From Hansfordia pulvinata (taxonomy: Eukaryota > Ascomycota > Sordariomycetes > Xylariales): 64,000 nucleotides of DNA. Below, in pieces: positions 24,301 through 36,175 of this stretch. The stretch lies in contig BJKQ01000009.1 in the NCBI GenBank assembly GCA_006538405.1, positions 310,001 through 374,000 of the forward strand, given 5' to 3'. Each line of letters starts with the position of its first letter. The stretch's first letter is position 1. Under the pieces are notes generated by a model. It made no database searches. It worked only from the letters and a program-made list of their open reading frames with translations, and had not been told where the DNA came from. The position numbers were made by a program, and so were the translations under genes.

Positions 24301-25826
24301 TGAACGGGCTCTCGAACATGGCAATCACCTTGTCGGCGACCGACGGCGCGAAGGAGGGGATCTGAATGCCGACGCCGGCTGTCGCGTCCGGGACGTCGGC
24401 CTGCCCCTCGGCGGCCAGCTGCTGCGCCTTCTCGAGCGCGTCCAGCCGACCCGCGGCCTCGGGCACCTCCTCCTTGATCCGGTCCGCCACGGACCCCTCG
24501 GGCGCAATCTCCACCCGGCCGACGATCTCGTCGTCCTCGCCGACCAGGTTGCCCTCGCCGTCGATGCCCTTGACCTCCTTGCCGACCAGGTCCTGAAGGT
24601 CCGACCCCTCCGCCAGCCGCCCCAGCACCTTGCCGTCCTTGTCCGCCACCTTGCCGCCGTCGGCCACGGTGAAGGGGCCCTCGAACAGCCCGATGACCTT
24701 GTTGGCGACCGAGGGGGACAGCTCCGGGATCTCGATCTCCGGCAGCTGCTGCTGCGTGAGGTCGCCGGCGTCGAGCTTGGAGCCTAGGTCCGCCTTGGAG
24801 CCCAGGTCCGCCTTGGAGCCCAGCGGCTGCTGCTGCTGCTCGCCCGCCGTGTCCTTCATGCTGATGGGTGCCGCCTCGTCCGCCGCGTGCTGAGCATCAC
24901 CGACGGCGCCCTCGGCAGTGTCCTGGGCGTCGCCAACAGCGCCCTCGGCGGTGTCCTTGACGCCCTCGGCCGCGTCACCCGCGGCACCAGTGGCGCCCTG
25001 CGCCGCGTCACCCACCGCACCGGTCGCGCCCTCGGCCGCGTCGCCGCGGTGTTGGTTGCGCCCTGCACGGCCCCGCCGAGCTGGCCGGTCGCCTCCTCGG
25101 TGCCCGTGGCCTGGCCGACGGCCTCGGTGGCGCCCTTGGCGGTGCCGCCGACGGCCCCGTGGCCGCCTTGCCGGCGGAGCCCGCCAGCCCCGTGACGCCG
25201 CCGAGCGCCGACTGCGCCGAGCTGGCGAAGCCGCCGAGCGCGCCGCCGATACCACCGCCGCCGCCACCGCTCTTAGTGCTCTGCGCCGCTTTATCGGTGG
25301 CTTGGTCGGCACCAGCGGCAGACTGCTGCTGGTTGGTCGTGTAGTTCAGGTCAGAGGCCACGTCGTCCAGCGGCTCGGCCTTGGCGACCACGCCGCCCTC
25401 GTCGTCGAGCACGTCGCCCTCCTGCGTCACGATGCAGCCCGCGAACTGCCGCCCGTCGCCCGCGGCGGCGCCCGTGACCCGCCCGATCGCGTTGCCGTCG
25501 TCGTCGATGACCTCGCCGGCCTCGTTGATCCGGCCCGCCGCGGGGACCATCTCGCCCTCGCCCTCGCCGGGGGACACGTCGGCGCCCAGCTGGGACTCGG
25601 ACGTCGTCGTGTCGCCGGCCAGGGAGCGCGGGGCGCTGGGGTCTTGCTGCTGCTGTTGTTGTTGCTTTTGCGTCTTTTGTGACTGAGGGGAGGAGAGGTT
25701 CTGCGTCGCGGATCCGGCGGTGTCCTGGGCCGCGCCGGCTGCGTCGCCCGCGCTGCCCGCGACGCCCTCGGCCGCCTGGCCCATCGAGCCCGTCAGGTTC
25801 TTTGCGGTGTCCGTGAGACCGGACAT
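21341..25826 (-). CDS. large LEA / DUF3659-repeat / DUF6987 protein (two apparent frameshifts)
   Basis: Exons 22058-25826 and 21341-21895 give 1441 residues once one base is added at each of two sites: the four-C run at 25155-25158 and the GC stretch at about 25044-25048. Between these sites the third frame carries an obviously continuous LEA-like repeat (GATEAVGQATGTEEATGQLG). Order: LEA-like head with GDAAEGATGAV-type 11-mers, Gln-rich linker, then about eleven ~50-residue modules of DUF3659 type (pattern INKxGNVVDExGxxxGRVVxG...LVGK). Three of these sit in larger ~115-residue units beginning PSVADKVI. The second exon encodes the C-terminal DUF6987-like domain (VRPLIEEGGKILTEANGVIRG) and a Gly/Leu-rich hydrophobic tail ending in Lys and Gly. 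DUF3659 function is not established; modular, acidic and non-enzymatic is what the sequence shows. The intron 21896-22057 has donor GTGAGT. No signal peptide is seen. Confidence 0.85.
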
Positions 25827-28800
25827 GGCGGCGGGGTGGATGGAGGCGACTTGGGGTTCTGCGTGTCTTGCGTAATTGCGGTGATGTTTTCGTTGTCGTT
25901 TTTTGAGATGTCCTTGTGTTGTTGTTGTTTGTTTGTGGGAGAATTCCGCCGCTGCTCTGTGGCGTTCAGGGGAGGCTGGAGAGAGAAAAGTTACGGGTTT
26001 GGGTTTTTTTTTTCTTTCAAATGGTCATGAAGTGGTTGAACAGAGTAAGAATGTGAATCAGAAAGAACCGAAAAGGTCAGGTGCGGCTTGAGAAGGGGGA
26101 AAAGGGTCTTGCTAAAGTATGTATCCAGTCCGCACACGCATCGTGAGATCGCGATATGCCTTGAGTACCAGCAAAAGGGGCTGCCCCCCTTTTTTCCCTC
26201 TTGCCCACCGTCCTAGCCGGTTTACGTCACCAAGCCACACGGGCAAGGTCCTGTTCCATCCGGCAACGCACTCCCAGCCCCGAGTAGAACCTCAGGCGCG
26301 CCACCGACTGGCTCCCTACGCGTAGCGTCCAAAGCAAGCACCCGCGCCGGGGTCGGGGTGGTGGTGGTGGTGGTGGTGGCGTTCGGGTGCCCGGTACGTA
26401 GGTAGGGGGGCGCGTTCCAAGGTCGGCAACCCTTACGAAGAGGCCCTTCTGCGACGTCATGACATCCAGAGCCGACTCATGGATGGCCCAACCGGAACGT
26501 CATCGCTCGCGGCCAGGCAGCGCGCCCTGGCATAGGGTACGACTGTGCTGGGGCAGGGTCGAGCTGCTGCGCGGCCACATGCAAGGCGGAGAAGGGAAGG
26601 GGGTAGCGGGTAATCATGTTACTGACAAGCCACACCTGAGGCTGCCTGCTTGGTCGTTGCGGCACGGCCTGCCCTCCCCTTCCTCCCGTTCCAAGGAAAG
26701 CATCCAGGCAGGCAAGGGGTGGCAGTGACAGGTCGTGTGGCGTGATTCCCAGTGCTCGGCCACAGCGAGCTTGCCACGGACAAGCACGAGCAGGGAAAGG
26801 GGAGGCTCGTGTGTGTACAGGCGTCAAAGCATGGCACCCAGCAGCATAACACGGCACAGCATGGCATAGAATGGCATCAAGGCGACGTCCGTCCTACCCC
26901 CCCGGTCGTATCGGAAAGGAGACAAAACTGGTTTGCCCCGGGCCATGGCCATTGGATCAAGACCGCCATCCTCCCGCCGGGATCATGTCAAGATTTCCTT
27001 AAACTCTGGGCTCTTGCAGATCAGCCGCCGCGAGGCCCAGCCGGGGCCGGGGCGCGTCCATCGTCGGACGGAGGGGTGAGCCAATCGCGAGATCTCGATC
27101 GTTTTGTTGCGTGGTGTGGTTTTTTTTTTCTCATTTCGGAGGAGGCGACATGGCGTGTAAATTGGTCATCCATCCATCCATCCAGATAGATTGTAACCAA
27201 ACTACCCGGCCCAAGGTTTCCCGCTTCCCCATGGATCCGACGACCTCTACGGGTATCAGGGGGTACCATCAGAGGCCGGGGGGGCGTGTTGTTCCACGGC
27301 AGACAACACTCGTCCCAAGCAACCCGGCGCTGCGGGGAGCCGCTCTGCAAGAGGTACGAGTCAAAAGGGGCCCCTCAGCAATGCTCTTGTGAGTCTACTC
27401 GTAGGTACGGCACTGCCTCGTGGGAACTTCCCACATACAACATCATACAGTGGATACTGTACGTTAATGCTGGGCGGCCGAGAGACCGAAAAAGTTGGCA
27501 GCGCAGGATGCCCACGAGTATACGTAAGAGTACTTTACCTACCTACCTACCTACGATAGGTACCCTCCGGCCGGCTGCCGAAGGAAAGCCACACACACAC
27601 ACACACACACACACACACCACAGACAGGACAGCCCCGGGCCCGCCCACGCCCGCCACACCTGCCTGCATGAGCCTAGCTACCAGTAGATCTGTGACGCCG
27701 TTTCGTTGTTGCCGCCGCCTCCGCGCCCGTGGCGTGACGTGCCCATACCAAGGAAGAATGAGAGCGGGGAGGGGGGGGCATAGTACGAGTTAGAAAGCCA
27801 GAAAGCAGGAGTTTATTAGACGTGCCCACTCACCCACCCCAGGGGCGTGCGAGTGTACGTCCACCCACACCCCCTCTGGAAGCGAGCCCTCACAGCGGCG
27901 GTGGTGGCTTGCGCCCGGGATATGCCCTGTCTCTCCCATTCCCTTCCCGACAGAGGCGAGGCGAGACGAAGAAGCATGACAAGATAACGCGGGGAGGGAG
28001 GGGGGGGCTGACCAGACCACGCTTATTAGGTGTGGGGACCGGGATTTTTCTTTCTCACTCGTCCGAGAACCGGTTTTTTTGCGTCCCTCCCCCCCCCCGG
28101 TCTTTGCTGCTGGGGTGGGATCGGCACCGGGGGTTTGTAGGTGAAGCAAGCCAAGGCAGGGTGGGAGGACAACGTCATGCTTTGTTATAGAAATAAATCA
28201 TGGGATCCGCGCGTGGTATACCCCCAAACAGCCGCCTTGAGCCTTTTCCGAGACGCCCTGGTTTAACAGCCGCCTGGAGCCTTTTCCGAGCGAGACGCCC
28301 TGGTGTTCGAGACATAACGTCCTGAGAGAAATACCAATAGACCGGCGTCTCCGGGGAATAAAGCCCTTTGTTGTGCAAGCGGCCCGAGCTCGGCAGCTCC
28401 ACGAATAGGCCGATCCATCCGGCCTGCCTGCGCTGCAGTTTTCGGCGAAGGAGTGTGTTCTGACGATCTGGAGATCTTCATGTAGCCTCCTCGCTCGTTC
28501 GTAAGGAAGATGAATGCCGTCCACACGTGGCGCCTGAACGAAGAATGCATGATCGTGGCCGGGCGGGGAGGCTTCGTTGCGTATATGAATTAATCCGCTT
28601 TCGCTGGCCCGTCCCGTTCACAGACACCACTCCAGAGCAGAGCCACTGTCGTTGTACAACCCCGTTCCCGTTCCGTTGCATGTATAAACACACGAAGACG
28701 ATTTGGTGGTCTCTACTATAGTATTCATATTTTCCGAAAAGCACGACTACGCGGCCCCAACCGCAAACCAAGAAAATAAACCGCAGTCTCCGCCGCCGTG

Positions 28801-28969
28801 GCCGAGTGGTGCAAGATGAACTCCCAAATATGCCGCCCGCCCGCCTCACGCCTGCCCGTGAATGATTTTTCCATTGAATCAATACATCTGTCGTAAAGAA
28901 AGAAAGAAAAAAAAAAACCCAAAAGTGTAGATATCTCCAAATTCAAGACACAAGGAGAATAAAGTAAAC
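25827..28969. other. 3.1-kb intergenic region with microsatellites
   Basis: No credible gene is seen. Contents: T-rich patch at about 26007-26020, (GGT)n at about 26357-26379, one TACTCGTA octamer at 27396, (TACC)n at 27536-27554, (AC)n at 27591-27618, and a repeated GCCTNGAGCCTTTTCCGAG pair around 28229 and 28271. The left part should carry the promoter of the LEA/DUF3659 gene. A GGCCGAGTGG string at about 28800 resembles a tRNA A box, but no matching B box follows. Confidence 0.55.
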
Positions 28970-31900
28970 TCACGACGCCGGCGGCGCGGGCTTGGAGAAC
29001 ATCGTGGGGATGCGGATCGTGAGCTGGATGCCGTCGTGCGTGGACTTGACGTCCAGGAAAATGTCCGACGGGCTGCCCCCCGTGTGGGCGTTGACCTTGG
29101 GCTTGCCCTTGCCGTCCTGCGCCGTCGCCGGCTCCGTCTTGACGCCCCCTTCCTTCTTCGCACCCGCCGAGGGCCCCCGCTTCCGCGTTTTCGGCAGCGA
29201 GGGCGTCCGGGCCCCGTTCGGCTGCGGCGACGGGCTGTTGTGGAACTTGCCGATGACGTTGCCGTCCGCGTCGAGGATGTTGCCCTCGGCATCGACCCTC
29301 ATGCCGTTGAAGATGGCGCTGCTCTGCCCTGGCTCTTGAGGCGCGGCGCCACGCTCTCCGTCTTCTGGCCCGTCTGCCTCGCCTTCTTCTTCTTCTTCTT
29401 CTCCTTCTTCTTCTTCTTCTCCTTCTTCTTCTTCATTATAGTCGGTTTCCTCCCCTTCTCCACCCTCTTCCCTCGCGTCCTCCTCGCCGTCAGAATACTC
29501 CAGAGTCAGGTTCTCCACCACGTAGCCCACGAGCTCTCCGCTCTTCGAGTACACCTCCCCCTCCTCGGTGACGGGCTGCCCGACCATCGAGGGCAGGTCG
29601 CCCGTGACGTGGCCCAGCACCTCGCCGCTCTCGTCCACGAGGCTCCCGACGTCGTCCACCGCGTAGCCCGCCAGACCCTGCGCCAGGCGCGCCAGGTCCG
29701 CCGGCGGCAGCCCGCCCCCGATCCCGCAGGCGACCGGCCGGATCTTGGGGATCGGCGTGATGTTGGCCGGGGTGTGCACGGCCGGGTCCAGGATCTCCTC
29801 AGGCGGGTCCTCGGGAATGTCCTGCAGGCCATCTGTGCCGGGCAGGCCGTCGGTGCTCGCCAGCCGGTCCGCGCTGTACAGCTGATCCGTGCTGGGCAGC
29901 GACGACAGGTCCCCGAGGCTGTTGGGCTCCGCTTCCGGCTCCTGCTTCGGCGCGGACTGCTGCGATGGCGGCGTCTCGCGGCTCACGGGAATGTCCACGC
30001 TCCTCTCGATGCGTATAGGGCTGCCCATGTTGTCAAACTCCTGGGACACCCCTCCGCCGCCGCCGCCAGCGTCCCCGCCGCCTGCATCGTCTGGTACCTG
30101 GGAGCCTGTTCTCGGCCGTGCTCCGGCCAGCCCGGGGGTCTGTGGAGTCGACTGTGTGGAAGCGCTCTGCTGGCGTAGTTTGCTTTGGGATGACGAAGAT
30201 CGCCTGATGCTGGGCTTGCCTGCGGTGGTGGTGCTCGGGGCGGCAGAGCTCACGCCGGCGCCTTGCGGTTTATTGCCGGACAGCGTCTTGCCCTGCTGTT
30301 GTTGGGGCTGTTGGGGGGGGAAGGCCGTCGAGCCGGGGCTTTTCCTCTTCGTCCCGCTCTGGGTTGTGGTGGTGGAGGACCCGCCGCCGCCGCCGCCGCC
30401 TGCTCTGGAGCTCATGTCGGCGGACAGCTGCTTTCGAGCGTTTTGCAGTGTCTTATTGGGGGGCAGGCTGGTGGGTGTCGGGGTGGGTGTGGCGTCGACC
30501 GAGGGAGGCGCCCGGGCTGCGCTTCGAGTCTCGTTGAGGTTGGGGGCTTCGACGTCACGATCCGCAGCGCTGCTGGGGAGCTGAGGCTGAGCAAGTGGGT
30601 TGGAAAAGGGGTCGGGCCCATCGTCGTTTCCCTTGCCTTGCTTTGTAGGCCCTGTGCTGGCAGCCGGCTTGTCCGACGTGGCACTGTCTTTGCGCTCACC
30701 GCCCTCTGCCGCCTGGGGCTGAGCTGAGCCAGCGCCAACATCTTTCGATGTCTCGTCGGGCGGCGCCGCCTCTTCTATCTTACGAGCTGCTGCTGCTGCT
30801 GCTGCTGTTGCTTCTGCGGCCTCCCCCGCTGCGCTGGAGACGGCCTGCCGAGTGTCTGGGGGCAGTGGCGGCGTCGCCGGCGCGTTCTTTATGTCCTCGG
30901 CGACGTCGCTGGCGCGGGCGACGGCCGGGTTAAGAGGCGCCTTCCCTGCGAGCGACGCCACGAACTGGCTCATCTCCCGGTTGCCGTGGTCCAGGAAGTA
31001 CTTGGCAATGTCGGTGGGCGAGTTGAGCACGTCCGATGGGGTCGACGCCGTGTCGGACGACGGCGCGGCGCCCGCCCGGACCTCGTCGAGGGGTTCCCCG
31101 CCAGCGGCGCCAGCGACAGCCTCCTCTGCTGCAGGCGCGGGCGCAGGGGTCTCGGTGTTGTCGGCGTCCGGGAGGGGGAGATCGGCGGGTGCGGGCGAGG
31201 CTGGCTGCGGCTTTCGGGCAGCCTGCTTTGTCGTCGGGCCTTTGGGCAGGCCGGCGGCTGCTGCAGGCGCTGCGTGCTGTTCTGCGCCACGCAGCGCGCT
31301 TGCATCGTCGGTCGCACCGGCAGCATCGGGCAGGTCTTGGGGGAGCGATGGGGGAGTGGGGGGAGGAGGGAGGGTGTCGGATTTTGCCTCGCCGGGTGCG
31401 TCGTCGCGCGCGGCCGGGACACGCGGCCCTTCCGCCAGGCCCGGCCGCGCGCTGCCCTCCGCTGTAGTCGCGATAGAAGGAGTAGCGGTAGTAGCAGCGG
31501 CAGCAGCGGCAGCGACCGCTGCGTCGTCTGGGGTCCCGGTCAAAGGGGCCAATGTGGTCGACTGGGCAATGCTGTCGACGATGCCCTTGGGGAGGGCCGG
31601 GGATGCGCCCTGCGTCTTGGGCAGTGACGGCGATGACGACGGCGCGGGCGCAACAGTCCCGCCGCCGCCGCCGCCGCTGGGGCAGGCGGCTTGCGCAGGT
31701 CGGGAGAGCCCGTCCGCTCCCGGGCGGCGGCGAAAGGCGACTGGGGGCTCGGGAGGGCGTGGACGCGCCCGGGGGTCGCTTGACGGGGGTGGGCGTCTTG
31801 GTTTTTGTCTTGGAGGAGGCCTTGAACAGCTTGCGGGGGGGCGTCTTGGGAGTGGCCGCGGAGGCGGAGGCGGAGGCGGAGGCGGCGTCGGCCATGCTGG

Positions 31901-32042
31901 CGATGGAGATGCCGGCGGTGCTGGCGGCCCAGCGGCGGACTCGGGCCGCGTTGAAGTACAGGTAGAGGGCGAGCTGGACGAGCAGCAGCAGGTAGCGGAA
32001 CAGGTCGGGGTTGGGGATGTCGATTTCCAGGTGGACAAGCAT
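28970..32042 (-). CDS. DUF3659 protein with N-terminal membrane anchor and long disordered middle (two apparent frameshifts)
   Basis: One long exon from ATG at 32042 to TGA at 28970, 1024 residues if one base is added in the three-base run at 31751-31753 and in the one at 31658-31660. Between these sites a third frame carries the fitting SPQSPFAAARERTGSPDLRK segment. Residues about 14-30 (LFRYLLLLVQLALYLYF) form one membrane helix right after a short MLVHLEIDIPNPD head. The next 650 residues are Ala/Pro/Ser-rich and disordered. Near the C-terminus are one full DUF3659 module (GYAVDDVGSLVDESGEVLGH), a poly-Glu tract, a half module (GMRVDAEGNILDADGNVIGK) and a short alternating strand (IQLTIRIPTMF). 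The stop overlaps a GTGAGT, so a 3' intron starting there is possible and the last residues are uncertain. It shares its DUF3659 domain with the neighbouring LEA gene. Role unknown; membrane attachment of a DUF3659 assembly is inference. Confidence 0.78.
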
Positions 32043-32483
32043 CTACGAGCGACAGACGGGAGCGAGGCGGCAATGGATGGATGGATGGCGGGCCGGCTGG
32101 TGGTGGCCGCGAAATTGGCAGCGTTCGCGTGGGGAATCGAAGCAAAACTCTCTCTCTCTCCTCGCCAGAGTGCGCGCTCTACGGATGATGATGATTCGAG
32201 CAGGGGTCCGTCGCCGTCGAGGGTCGGCTCGAGCGAAACCTTGGGAAGCGACGGGGTGGGACGATGGGTTTCTCTCTCCTCTCCCCTCGTCCTGCCCTGT
32301 GCTTTCCTTTCCTCGCCATTCCTTTGCGCTGGGCCGCGAGTCGGCGATCGACCGGGCGGCGGCCCATGATGGATTGCGTCATGGGCTTTTGCCCTCTCAT
32401 CGGGGCAGTCAGGTACGGTAGGTACGGTACGGTGCGGTACAAGTATGAGTAGCAACACCGCCCAGGAGGAAAGAGAGACAGCG

Positions 32484-32514
<31 letters not shown>

Positions 32515-35508
32515 CTACACACGAGTAGGTGGCTTCCAGCTACCATAGCTTCCCACCCCAAAGAGGCAGCTACTGGCACTCTAGGCTGGGCCGCGGGCTG
32601 GATGGAGGAAGCCTGAATCGCGATTCCGGCTTCTCATCTGCGCCGGGGTGGGCTTCCAGGCCGGGACGTTCGAGCAGGGATCCGGGTTGCTCTCAAGCCA
32701 CCCCTCCTCCACCCGCGCCCCCGTCCGTGTGGCAGGGGATGGGAATGCTCTGTTACCCGTGTCACAGCTGTGTGGGCAAGCCACTGTGGATAGGGGTGTT
32801 CTGTAGGACGTGACGGCGCTTCGAGCTGAGGCAACCCTCGGCTGTGTTTACAAAGAAGAATGTTGAGGAGCCGTCCACTTTCTTGAACACCCGTCGCATG
32901 ACAGAGAGACAAGATTCATGGGCGATCACAACGCAATGGCTGGCAGACGTGAGAGTGAGACCGAGGGTAACACCCTGAGAGCGCGACAGAAGCTAGCTTG
33001 TCGGCTGTCGGCTGGCGAGTCAAGACGGTTATTGTTACCACAGGTAGTCTCCTTACCATATGACAAGTCTCGAGGCGTCGTCAAGCTGAGGTGCCACGGG
33101 CCATGGGGGAAGCGAAGACGTTGATACGGGATTCTCGTCTGACTACAGCTAGCTGCACCCGGTATGGAGCCGCATTCTAGTCGGTTCGGGCGCGCCGTTG
33201 GACAATACCTTGTTGCGGAAGCTAGTCGCAGCTAAGTAGTTAGTAATTAGGCGCCTGGTAATACGAGTAATAAGGAGACGACGCATCGAATCAGTAGCTC
33301 GCAGCTCGCGCAGTCCTAAATCGAGACTTCGACTGGGTCGAGTTGCCGAGTCGAGAGTTGAGCAAAGAGGGACATGATTCCCCTGGGCCTGAACAGCCCG
33401 AATGGCGTTGCATGTCGGCCCTCAAGACCTCCGGGACCTGGTCTCATCAGTCAGGCTGGGTCAATGCGAACTGAACCGTGGGTAGCTCGTATGCACGCAT
33501 GGCTTGCTGAAATCCGATGTACGAGACGGACGGAACCAGGTCCGCTATCATCAAGTCAAGATTCGAGTAGAAAGGCAATGTCGGGAAGCTGGTCGGTGTA
33601 TCCGTACTCCGTAGTCGGGCGGGTCGTGGATCATGATGAGCGGGCATCGCCATACTCGTACTCTGAAAAGTTGGAAAACCTGGCAGAGAAACCCCACTGG
33701 CTGCCAACGGCGCCCGTCGTTCGAGAGGTGGTGGGGCCGAGCTTGGCCTCGTCCCCCCTGAATCTCCGGTTGTGGCTTTACAGCAGGAGCAGGAGCAGCA
33801 GCAGCAGCAGCAGCAGCAAGCGTGCAAGGCCACGCGAGGTTCGGCTGCGGAGGAGTGCACGAGTGACAGTGACGGAGAAATGGCCCTGTTAGTCATAGTG
33901 CCTTCCATGTCTGGGTTCTTGTACAAGTACTTAGGCACTTAGCCTTAGGTACCTAACCTACCCAGGTACTGAGTAAGTCCCCACGTCCAGTCCCGCGGGT
34001 ATGGCTTTGCCATGTTGCGCCAGAAGAATCCCATGCCCCCATACTCGTACCCAGCCATACTCGTGCCACGCGTACGGGAACTCTGTACGTCAGGTACCTA
34101 CCAGCATCAGCCCCATGGATGCGCGTGAGGTGAGCCAGGACCCACCGCGATCGTGTCTAGGGCGTGGGAGACAGGGGGACTCACGTCCAGGACAGACATG
34201 CCGCGGTCAGACCAGACCGGCAGGCCTCCGAGCCTCGTCGTCCTCGTCGTCCTCGTCTGTTGCTTTTCTGGCTCTGCCTACTACGAGACGCGAGCAAGCC
34301 GAGCCCCGGCCAGCCCACTCGACGTTGCCCGTGGACTCATACATGTAGGGATTCACACACGGGACGGACATGGACTCGTACCCGAAAAGGGACGTTATCC
34401 GGACTGGCACCGCACGGCCAACACTCACTCGTACGAGTACAGCCCCATCGCATCGGCTCGAAACAGCGGGGGAGAGGAGGCAGGGGCGCCGGGGCAATCT
34501 GGGCCTTACCGCCCGCCCCCGCCGTAGTCTCCGCTCTGCACCCGCTAACTTGGTCGGTATCCGTAGACCGACAACGTCTCTTACCCCTGGCGCCCCCCCC
34601 CGTCTTTCTTGAAACGTCAGCTCATCTTCTTCATTGCCAACTTCCAAGCCTCCCAAAAGCAGGTTTCGTCGCTCGTCACGCTCAGCTGCACACACACACA
34701 CACGAGTACCCGTACCGTGCAAAGCCTTGCGGGTACGGGCTAGCAGCCGTGTTGTCCTGTCCATACTCGTAATGCCATCTCCCGAACGCTTCTGAAGACT
34801 AGCAACCCGAAGCGAGACGTTTTGTTCGTAGGATCGAAGCAGGCAAATTAAAAATTCATCGTGTAGTAAGAAAGGGGTAAAAATAGTCATGGTAGTGGTA
34901 TGGTCATGAGAGAAATAAACGCCAACTCCAAGGTGAGGTCTCCCGGCCATCCCCGTCTAACCCCCCCAAAGCCCAATCAAGCAGGTGCTCTTGATTCTTC
35001 GCCGTTCGCGATCCACGCCCTCCCTCTCTCTCTCTCTCTCTTCTCTGCTTTGTCCAATTGACCTCTGCCCGGATACGAGTAGTCGCTGCGACAGAGTGGA
35101 CGAGAGCCGGACAATACCTCGTACGCGGGGTCTATGCGACACGCACATGGGCAAAATGATAAGCCCAGCCAGGCGGCCACCATCCGCCAGGAGGTGAAAT
35201 CAAAAGCGCCCAGGGAAGCTGTCTATCGAAACCCACCCGCGACAGAGACAGGGCGGCGCCACAACAGCGCACAGCGGTAGGCGACGGTCGCTCCCAATGA
35301 CGTGATCGTCCAACCCATCCCCCAAAAAATAATACGAGTCAGAGACCGTTCGTTGGCTTGTCTGTTCCTCCTCCGTCTGCGCCTCTTCTCTCCTTCTCGC
35401 TCTCGCCCTCGGCTGTCGTCGGCAGTGTCCAGATCACTCACATCGATCTATTACATACCATCACTTTGTATTAGTCAGTCAAGACCACCGGATAGGGATG
35501 CGGCGAGC
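32043..35508. other. 3.5-kb intergenic region, densest octamer cluster
   Basis: No credible gene is seen. TACTCGTA-type octamers lie at 33262, 33653, 34042, 34432, 34764 and 35074. A purine run (GA)n lies at about 32478-32513, (TC)n at about 35023-35044 and a CAG run at about 33784-33819. TAGGTACCTAAC-like sequence lies near 33945. The stretch next to 32043 should hold the promoter of the DUF3659 gene. Confidence 0.55.
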
Positions 35509-35830
35509 TCAGAAGCTGTCGGCAAGACATTAACGAGAGGAGGGAGAGAACACAAATATAGAGAGCATTTCGAGAGCCTTTCGTCGGGAAAGGAAGAGAC
35601 GGGAAGAGAGAAAACAAAAAAGAGTAGAAAGGACACGGAAAAACGTACAAGAGCGCCAGCGTCAGGTCGCCGTGGATCCTGGCCTTGAGCGTGACCTCGA
35701 CCTCGAGGTTGAGGTCCAGCCGCAGCTTGAGCGGGTTCTTGCCCCCGCCGCCGTCGTCCTTCTGCTGCATCTGCTGCTGCTGGAGTTGCATTTGCTGCTG
35801 CTGCCACGCCTGCTGCTGCTCCATCTGTTG

Positions 35831-35866
<36 letters not shown>

Positions 35867-36175
35867 TCCCCCTTTCTTCTGCCGGGCCGGCGGCGCGACC
35901 TGCTTGCCGTAGTCCTCGTCGACGGCCTCCTCGTCCTCCTCCATCCACGACGGCTGGTTGCGGCTCTGCGCCCGGCTCTGGTTGCGGCGGCGCCGGCGGC
36001 GCGACTTGGACTGCGACGGCTCCACCGACTCGGCGCGCGCCGGCTGCGGCTGCTTCTTCGGCGGCTGCGACTCCTCCCGCTGCGGCTGCGGCGACTCCGA
36101 GCCCTGGCCGCCGTCGTCGCCGCTCTGGCTCTCCTCCTGCTGCTGGGGGTTCTCGGTTGGGTTTTCGGTAGACAT
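35509..36175 (-). CDS. small Gln/Arg-rich protein with alternating beta-like tail (paralog A)
   Basis: Exon 1 is 35649-36175, and the best 3' exon is 35509-35515 (donor GTACGT, acceptor GACAG), giving 177 residues. Residues 1-100 are disordered and charged, with SRRRRRRNQSRAQSRNQ. Residues 103-138 are a poly-Gln tract with Met and one Trp. The tail, residues 152-171 (RLDLNLEVEVTLKARIHGDL), alternates hydrophobic and polar residues as an amphipathic strand would. The same 20 residues occur without change in paralog B at 40027. The codons differ, so protein-level selection, not recent duplication, keeps the tail. Small fungal proteins with a similar end are known to me only as uncharacterised. 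The terminal exon is tentative: without splicing, the frame runs into a low-complexity hydrophobic stretch to 35471. It could be a partner of the DUF3659 proteins next door. Confidence 0.65.

Noticed and set aside
25008..25312. Two separate genes or an intron at the LEA break
   Set aside because: No usable GT donor is present, and all three frames in turn carry the same LEA-like 11-mer pattern, which fits two single-base losses.
28795..28860. tRNA A-box-like GGCCGAGTGG
   Set aside because: No GGTTCNANNCC box or closing acceptor stem follows within 100 bases.
30852..32369. 505-codon open frame on the + strand
   Set aside because: Antisense of the disordered Ala/Pro-rich DUF3659 protein; no family-like segment, while the - strand has the membrane anchor and DUF3659 modules.
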